A stretch of 64,000 bases of DNA, from NCBI RefSeq assembly GCF_900167415.1, contig NZ_FUWU01000002.1, forward strand, positions 60,323 through 124,322, given 5' to 3'. The notes under the pieces are model-generated. The model worked only from the letters and a program-made list of their open reading frames with translations, was not told where the DNA came from and ran no database searches. Position 1 is the stretch's first letter, and each line of letters opens with the position of its first letter. This stretch comes from Fibrobacter intestinalis (GTDB taxonomy: Bacteria; Fibrobacterota; Fibrobacteria; Fibrobacterales; Fibrobacteraceae). A program made the translations under genes and the position numbers. This document shows positions 60,427 through 64,000 of this stretch, piece by piece.

Positions 60427-60558
60427 GGAGTTCTTGATAATGAACTCCTGCTTGATTTTACTTGCCGAATTTGCTATCTTAAAGATTCCTCAGCCTTGTT
60501 TGGATAGCTGATATTCAGCAAGCGATTTGCCGGAGGCGGCTGCTACCGTCTTCCGGCA
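60427..60558 (-). ncRNA. Candidate structured leader RNA, copy 1
   Basis: Between the PIN gene and the DUF4417 gene, read on the minus strand. Hairpin I (60558-60528): UGCCGGA/UCCGGCA with GUAGCAGC in the apical part. Hairpin II (60522-60461): outer CUUGCUGAAU/AUUCGGCAAG (one G-U), internal loop, inner GCUAUC/GAUAGC, apical loop with CAAGGCUGAGG. Hairpin III (60448-60427): GGAGUUC/GAACUCC just before the ribosome binding site. Copy 2 is at 63646-63776; the 11-nt loop is identical while both stems of hairpin II differ compatibly. No known RNA family is recognised by eye. Confidence 0.55.
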
Positions 60559-60561
60559 TTT

Positions 60562-61071
60562 TTATTTGCTCTTCCATTTTTTCAGTACACTCTCGCACTC
60601 CTCCTTGGGTAGGCAATGATTCGTTTCCAAAATATCTTCCAAAAATTCAGCCGCTTGCGAATAGTCCAAAACCTTCTTTCTAGCCATACCTTCAAAGACT
60701 TGTAGCAGATTGTACACCTTGGGCACATATTGCTTCGCAATATTCAAAAAATTCCAATCGCTAGATAAGATTACGCAGTCATTTTTCTTTGCATAGAAAA
60801 TAATAGAACTCTCGGTATAAGTCAGTTTGTTTGATAAGGATTCATGAAAAGAGAGAACGTCATCGGCCAACGAATCTTCTAGGTCGACAATATTTAGTTT
60901 GTTAAAGTTCCTTATTCTGTTAAAAACCTCCGAAACTACAACTTTTTTCAATTCTCTCAATACACCATCTATTGTGCAGAAATCGCATTCCATAGAAAGC
61001 ATAGCCTTCAGCGAACATACGGAAAGCATATCGCGAATTAAATTCGCGTCTATGAGAATGCGTTTTTTCAT
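60562..61071 (-). CDS. PIN-domain protein, putative toxin-like nuclease
   Basis: 169 residues. The N-terminus RILIDANLIRDML has the first PIN acid (Asp8), then ELKKVVVSEVF, YTESSIIFYAKKNDC and VILSSDWNFLNIA carrying further acids, the usual PIN arrangement of three to four Asp/Glu around Mg. A helical tail follows. Start overlaps the XRE/ImmA gene stop (TAATG), so they are translated together. PIN proteins with an XRE/ImmA-IrrE partner form toxin-antitoxin-like or phage-regulatory pairs (family knowledge); which of the two is toxic here is not known. Confidence 0.75.
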   Translation of the reverse strand: MKKRILIDANLIRDMLSVCSLKAMLSMECDFCTIDGVLRELKKVVVSEVFNRIRNFNKLNIVDLEDSLADDVLSFHESLSNKLTYTESSIIFYAKKNDCVILSSDWNFLNIAKQYVPKVYNLLQVFEGMARKKVLDYSQAAEFLEDILETNHCLPKEECESVLKKWKSK

Positions 61072-62123
61072 TAGAATGCAAATGTCCTTGCGACGAAATC
61101 AATGTCTTTTCCAAGTAGAGCAGCCGCCTTTGAAATCGTGATTAGTCCTTTTTCCAAAGCAACGCCAATGAGGCGGAACAGCTTATCGGAATGTTCTTCG
61201 TGCCAACATGATTGTTCAACAAGCGCTTTATAACTAGGTTTTTGATTCTTGTGAATTCGATAACCGGCATAGCGATTTTCGGTTATGATTTTGCATTCTT
61301 TCATTTTATGCATTATGGCATCAAATGAAATCCCAAATTCTTTTTGAATGGGGCGAATGTCATAGAAGGTGAAGTCTTTCTTGTCTGAGCCAAGAAGCTT
61401 CTTTAAGTTCGTTTCGGGGAGAAGCATTTCGCTCGCGAAACTATTGCAAATATTTTCAATTTCCCTTTGCGTCATGGACGAAGAGTCTATTTTCAGCAAA
61501 AGATGTCCCAATTCATGAAATGCGGTCAGCCGTTTTCTTTCTGGACAATCATTTTTTGCAAGTACTATTACAGGGTAAGTTTCGTTTATCCAGGCGCTCA
61601 ACCCGTCAAAATCAGGTATTTCTTCCAATTCAATGACGACAATGCCGTGTTTTTCCAAAAGTTCAATGACATTACCGATGCATCCGTCTTTCAAATTCCA
61701 TTCTTTTCTAAGGTTCTGGGCGGCATTTCTCGCATCGCCAATATTTGCTACATTGTATCTCTTAAATTTTTCCCCAGAACGCATCCCACATATTTCTTCT
61801 ACTTCTATAAAACGCTCTATTAAGTTGAATGAAATTTGTTCAATCTTTTTTTCCATTTTTCCAGAAACACGTTCTTTCTTTCGAAAACGAACCGTTTCCA
61901 TCTGGAATTTTAAAGGTCGAAGAAAATAGCCGCAAGGCAAATCAAGTGCATTTGCCAAAGCCGTCAAATGCGTAAGATTGGGCTTGAGCTCGCCCTTTTC
62001 AAACCTAGAAATCGTCATCTTAGTGACTGGCGGATCCATGCGTGAGCAGAGTTCGTCCATAGACCATCCCTTCATCAGACGGGCATTTTTCAACCTTGTG
62101 GCGAAATCAGTTAATGTAGGCAT
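61071..62123 (-). CDS. XRE-family regulator with ImmA/IrrE metallopeptidase domain
   Basis: 350 residues. N-terminal helix-turn-helix (FATRLKNARLMKGWSMDELCSRM...ISRFEKGELKPNLTHLTALANAL, about 6-60). A central ImmA/IrrE-type domain has the zinc motif HELGHLLL (about 213-220) with the downstream Glu in ENICNSFASEMLLP. Such proteins cleave cognate repressors or antitoxins. GGAG lies 8-9 nt before the ATG at 62123, which overlaps the end of the first paralogue by 13 bases. Co-transcribed with the PIN gene. Confidence 0.88.
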   Translation of the reverse strand: MPTLTDFATRLKNARLMKGWSMDELCSRMDPPVTKMTISRFEKGELKPNLTHLTALANALDLPCGYFLRPLKFQMETVRFRKKERVSGKMEKKIEQISFNLIERFIEVEEICGMRSGEKFKRYNVANIGDARNAAQNLRKEWNLKDGCIGNVIELLEKHGIVVIELEEIPDFDGLSAWINETYPVIVLAKNDCPERKRLTAFHELGHLLLKIDSSSMTQREIENICNSFASEMLLPETNLKKLLGSDKKDFTFYDIRPIQKEFGISFDAIMHKMKECKIITENRYAGYRIHKNQKPSYKALVEQSCWHEEHSDKLFRLIGVALEKGLITISKAAALLGKDIDFVARTFAF

Positions 62124-62512
62124 AGCAGATTCTCCGTGGCAGAAAAGCGTATGATGTTTAAAAGTTCGATTTCCACACCAGTGTTTAATTCTATTGCACG
62201 AGATGAAAACTCTAGCAATTTTTCATATATGGGTTTGAGTGTTTCTGAAACATCTCTCTGCAATCGTTCTTCAAGCCAAGTTTTCAGTTTTTTGCATTTG
62301 TCTGCATTAAGGAAATCAACATCGCCAATGTCAATCAACGCATTGCATAAATTGCAAACAGGGTCTATAAGGTCATCCAGTAGTAAATCCCAGTCTTCTC
62401 TAGCTACGTCGAAGCGATAAATTTCAACGCGACCATCGCGGTCTTTAGGAATTTCCGGCATATAACCATAATACTCTAGGTTATTTAAGTCTAGAAATAA
62501 AACAAACCACAT
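62111..62512 (-). CDS. Small acidic protein, tandem paralogue 3 (extended)
   Basis: 133 residues, nearly identical to the gene at 62903-63256 over 117 residues, plus a 16-residue C-terminal extension that overlaps the XRE gene. Start preceded by GGAGGAAATGTA. Sequence: short N-terminal strand (WFVLFLDLNNLEYYGYMPE), Asp/Glu-rich helices, and DFLNADKCKKLK. No recognised family; the layout fits an immunity protein of a polymorphic toxin system (inference). Confidence 0.7.
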   Translation of the reverse strand: MWFVLFLDLNNLEYYGYMPEIPKDRDGRVEIYRFDVAREDWDLLLDDLIDPVCNLCNALIDIGDVDFLNADKCKKLKTWLEERLQRDVSETLKPIYEKLLEFSSRAIELNTGVEIELLNIIRFSATENLLCLH

Positions 62513-62530
62513 TACATTTCCTCCTTGCGC

Positions 62531-62884
62531 TTATAATTCTATTACTACACCGGTTTTTAGTGCAATGGCTCTTGATGTATAGTCTAACAGCTTTTCATAA
62601 ATCGGTCTGAAATTTTCTAGAAAATTTTTTTTTAAACGTTCTTCAAGCCAATCTTTGAGTTTTGCGCACTTATCAGCATCTAGAAATTCCACGTCACTGA
62701 AATCTATTAGCGTCTTGCACAACGCATCAACAGGATTGATAAAGTCTTCCTCGAAAGAATCCATATCTTTTTTTTCAATATCAAAAAAATATTCATCAAT
62801 TCTCGGATCAGGCGGAAATGGAGTGTTCGGAATGTGACCATAGTAGGTTAAGCCCGTAAAATCAAGAATGAGAGTAAAACGCAT
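62531..62884 (-). CDS. Small acidic protein, tandem paralogue 2 (diverged)
   Basis: 117 residues with the same plan as its two neighbours (RFTLILDFTGLTYYGHIPN, EFLDADKCAKLKDWLEERL, RAIALKTGVVIEL) but clearly diverged, roughly half identical by eye. It carries the same upstream sequence GGAGGAAATGTA. The three copies are spaced exactly 372 bases start to start. Confidence 0.7.
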   Translation of the reverse strand: MRFTLILDFTGLTYYGHIPNTPFPPDPRIDEYFFDIEKKDMDSFEEDFINPVDALCKTLIDFSDVEFLDADKCAKLKDWLEERLKKNFLENFRPIYEKLLDYTSRAIALKTGVVIEL

Positions 62885-62902
62885 TACATTTCCTCCTTGC
62901 GA

Positions 62903-63256
62903 TTAAAGCTCGATTTCCACACCAGTGTTTAATTCTATTGCACGAGATGAAAACTCTAGCAATTTTTCATATATGGGTTTGAGTGTTTCCGAAACATCTC
63001 TCTGCAATCGTTCTTCAAGCCAACTTTTCAGTTTTTTGCATTTGTCTGCATTAAGGAAATCAACATCGCCAATATCAATCAACGCATTGCATAAATTGCA
63101 CACAGGGTCTATAAAGTCATCTAGTAGTAAATCCCAGTCTTCTCTAGCTACGTCGAAGCGATAAATTTCAACGCGACCAGCGCGATCTTTAGGAATTTCC
63201 GGCATATAACCATAATACTCTAGGTTGTTTAAGTCAAGAAATAAAACAAACCACAT
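62903..63256 (-). CDS. Small acidic protein, tandem paralogue 1
   Basis: 117 residues. Its ATG overlaps the stop of the upstream gene (TAATG), with GGAGGAAATG upstream. Compared with the copy at 62111 only a few residues differ (e.g. RAGRVEI/RDGRVEI, DFIDPV/DLIDPV). Placed directly after a possible toxin gene, it is the best candidate for the original immunity gene, with later tandem duplication. Function is not established. Confidence 0.7.
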   Translation of the reverse strand: MWFVLFLDLNNLEYYGYMPEIPKDRAGRVEIYRFDVAREDWDLLLDDFIDPVCNLCNALIDIGDVDFLNADKCKKLKSWLEERLQRDVSETLKPIYEKLLEFSSRAIELNTGVEIEL

Positions 63257-63627
63257 TACATTTCCTCCTTGCGTTTGATTTTAAAATGAGTTCCATCTTT
63301 AGAATCTGTCAATGTCCCATCTAACATATAAAAAAGTCCGGTCTCTTTATTTTTTATTCGTAAATACCCTGCAACCATGTCGCACATCACAACGTTATCC
63401 GTCCCTTCGAAATAAAACTTATATCCCTTTTCATAGGCTTCCGCATTAGGGGCATACTGATTTACAATATCTATTATATTGACTTTTTCCTTCTTCCAGT
63501 TTTCGTTAAACCTTGCCTCTCTTGCTTTACTCCTATTATACCTTTCCTGATCCATTGGGCTAGATGGAACTTTCGTTTCGCAATAGTACTTCGAAGCCTC
63601 GGAGTATATCTCTTTTGCGTTAGACAC
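63256..63627 (-). CDS. Possible toxin of a toxin-immunity cluster
   Basis: 123 residues from a GTG at 63627, chosen for the strong GAGGAGG 6 nt upstream; the in-frame ATG at 63660 lies in hairpin III of the leader. The N-terminal part is charged and helical (MDQERYNRSKAREARFNENW). The C-terminal half (YAPNAEAYEKGYKFYFEGTD, VAGYLRI, DSKDGTHFKIKRKEEM) resembles C-terminal effector domains of polymorphic toxins, which often end in a similar HFKI motif; this is a pattern impression only. No secretion signal or N-terminal trafficking domain is present, so it may act inside the cell or be an orphan fragment. Confidence 0.5.
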   Translation of the reverse strand: MSNAKEIYSEASKYYCETKVPSSPMDQERYNRSKAREARFNENWKKEKVNIIDIVNQYAPNAEAYEKGYKFYFEGTDNVVMCDMVAGYLRIKNKETGLFYMLDGTLTDSKDGTHFKIKRKEEM

Positions 63628-63645
63628 TTTGGTCCTCCTCGATAT

Positions 63646-63776
63646 GGAATGCGCCAGCATTCCGGTTAATATTTAACTTGCCAAAATGCTATCAAAGAGG
63701 GCCTCAGCCTTGCTTGAACAGCATAATCGGCAAAAAAACTACATTACGAATGACCGCTGCTACAGTCACCGAATGT
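63646..63776 (-). ncRNA. Candidate structured leader RNA, copy 2
   Basis: Upstream of the possible toxin gene, minus strand. Hairpin I (63776-63741): ACAUU/AAUGU outer, UGAC/GUCA inner, with UGUAGCAGC at the tip, followed by UAG and seven U, so it could act as a terminator. Hairpin II (63733-63677): outer UUGCC/GGCAA, internal loop, inner AUGCU/AGCAU, loop with CAAGGCUGAGG at 63712-63702. Hairpin III (63663-63646): GGAAUGC/GCAUUCC. A TATAAT at 63786-63781 lies just upstream, so transcription would begin at the foot of hairpin I. Confidence 0.55.
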
Positions 63777-63780
63777 TACA

Positions 63781-63786
63781 ATTATA
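63781..63786 (-). promoter_or_regulatory. TATAAT -10 element before leader RNA copy 2
   Basis: Perfect TATAAT on the minus strand, 5 nt before hairpin I. No good -35 is seen at standard spacing; TTTACG (63814-63809) is 22 bases upstream. Confidence 0.45.
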
Positions 63787-64000
63787 CAAAACTTTTGTAG
63801 AATTGTATCGTAAATTCTCGTTTACGAAATAAAATTCTTTTGCCATGCCATGTTCTCGATGATATCTGATATTGCAAAACTGAAAACTTTCTGCGGCGGG
63901 TAATCTTCACGTAAAAACACGCCAAAACTTTCCGCGGCAGACAATTTTCACGTAAAAACACGCTGAAACTTTCCGCGGCGGTCAATTTTCACGTAAAAAC
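63787..64000. other. Right edge, non-coding
   Basis: No gene seen. It holds an AT-rich stretch (63787-63880) and a 41-bp tandem repeat from 63883 to the edge. The 67-codon minus frame at 63782-63985 is read through the repeat. Confidence 0.6.
63883..64000. repeat. 41-bp tandem repeat at the window edge
   Basis: GAAACTTTCCGCGGC-type cores recur with an exact 41-bp period (AAAC starts at 63884, 63925, 63966), each followed by AATTTTCACGTAAAAAC, which is nearly palindromic (TTTTCACGTAAAA). It continues past the edge. Single units lie near 40385 and 59145. Confidence 0.85.

Noticed and set aside
60427..63776. Integron attC sites as explanation for the two repeated leaders
   Set aside because: No GTTRRRY/RYYYAAC core pairs at the ends, only two copies around five genes, and no integrase in the window.

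Overview
The window reads as chromosomal DNA of a Gram-negative bacterium of the Fibrobacter/Bacteroidetes side of the tree, most likely a Fibrobacter-like (Fibrobacterota) species. This is inference from several traits: serine-rich linkers in secreted proteins, an M6 protease ending in a type IX-like sorting module, a short primary-type sigma factor without region 1.1, promoters carrying a TAnnTTTG element, an outer-membrane beta-barrel, and carboxynorspermidine decarboxylase. There is no tRNA, rRNA or CRISPR array that I can see.

Layout. 1-2595: a DUF349 protein that runs off the left edge. 2890-8296: priA, then a single-chain MmeI-like restriction-modification enzyme whose gene carries palindromic repeats inserted in frame. 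8297-8837: palindrome plus a 41-bp minisatellite. 8838-13361 (minus): an outer-membrane protein, then the run der-plsY-gpsA-lipoprotein-small Cys protein. 13608-18566: M6 metalloprotease and alaS. 18647-22805: a GNAT enzyme, a sigma-70 factor, a methyltransferase and a flippase-like membrane protein. 22841-25009 (minus): an unusual UvrD-type helicase fused in frame to a PlsC acyltransferase. 25367-36356: dnaA, then a four-gene type IV pilus minor-pilin operon ending in a 2313-residue tip-like protein.

36357-40603 is an accessory zone. A two-gene ATPase/putative nuclease cassette sits between two identical 79-bp direct repeats, one of which is the 3' end of the neighbouring PAP2 phosphatase gene. 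Beyond it lie a 42-bp repeat array with DnaA-box-like sites and a mosaic of palindromic repeats. 40604-54849 is mostly ordinary: glycosyltransferase and flippase, folA, radA, a pentapeptide-repeat protein, a geranylgeranyl-reductase-like enzyme with sufE, tsaE-nspC, a FecCD-type ABC transporter and a TraB/GumN lipoprotein. 54965-58060 is a second single-chain restriction-modification enzyme, followed by the same palindrome that follows the first.

58061-64000 is a second accessory zone, all genes on the minus strand: repeat mosaic, an unknown gene, a DUF4417 protein, a PIN-domain protein with an XRE/ImmA-IrrE partner, three tandem paralogues of a small acidic protein and a possible toxin. Two operons in this zone are preceded by the same candidate structured RNA leader, with three hairpins and an invariant 11-nt loop. 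The most noteworthy items are that RNA leader, the repeat-flanked ATPase/nuclease cassette, the helicase-acyltransferase fusion, the in-frame palindrome insertions, and dispersed palindromes whose stems differ while staying complementary.
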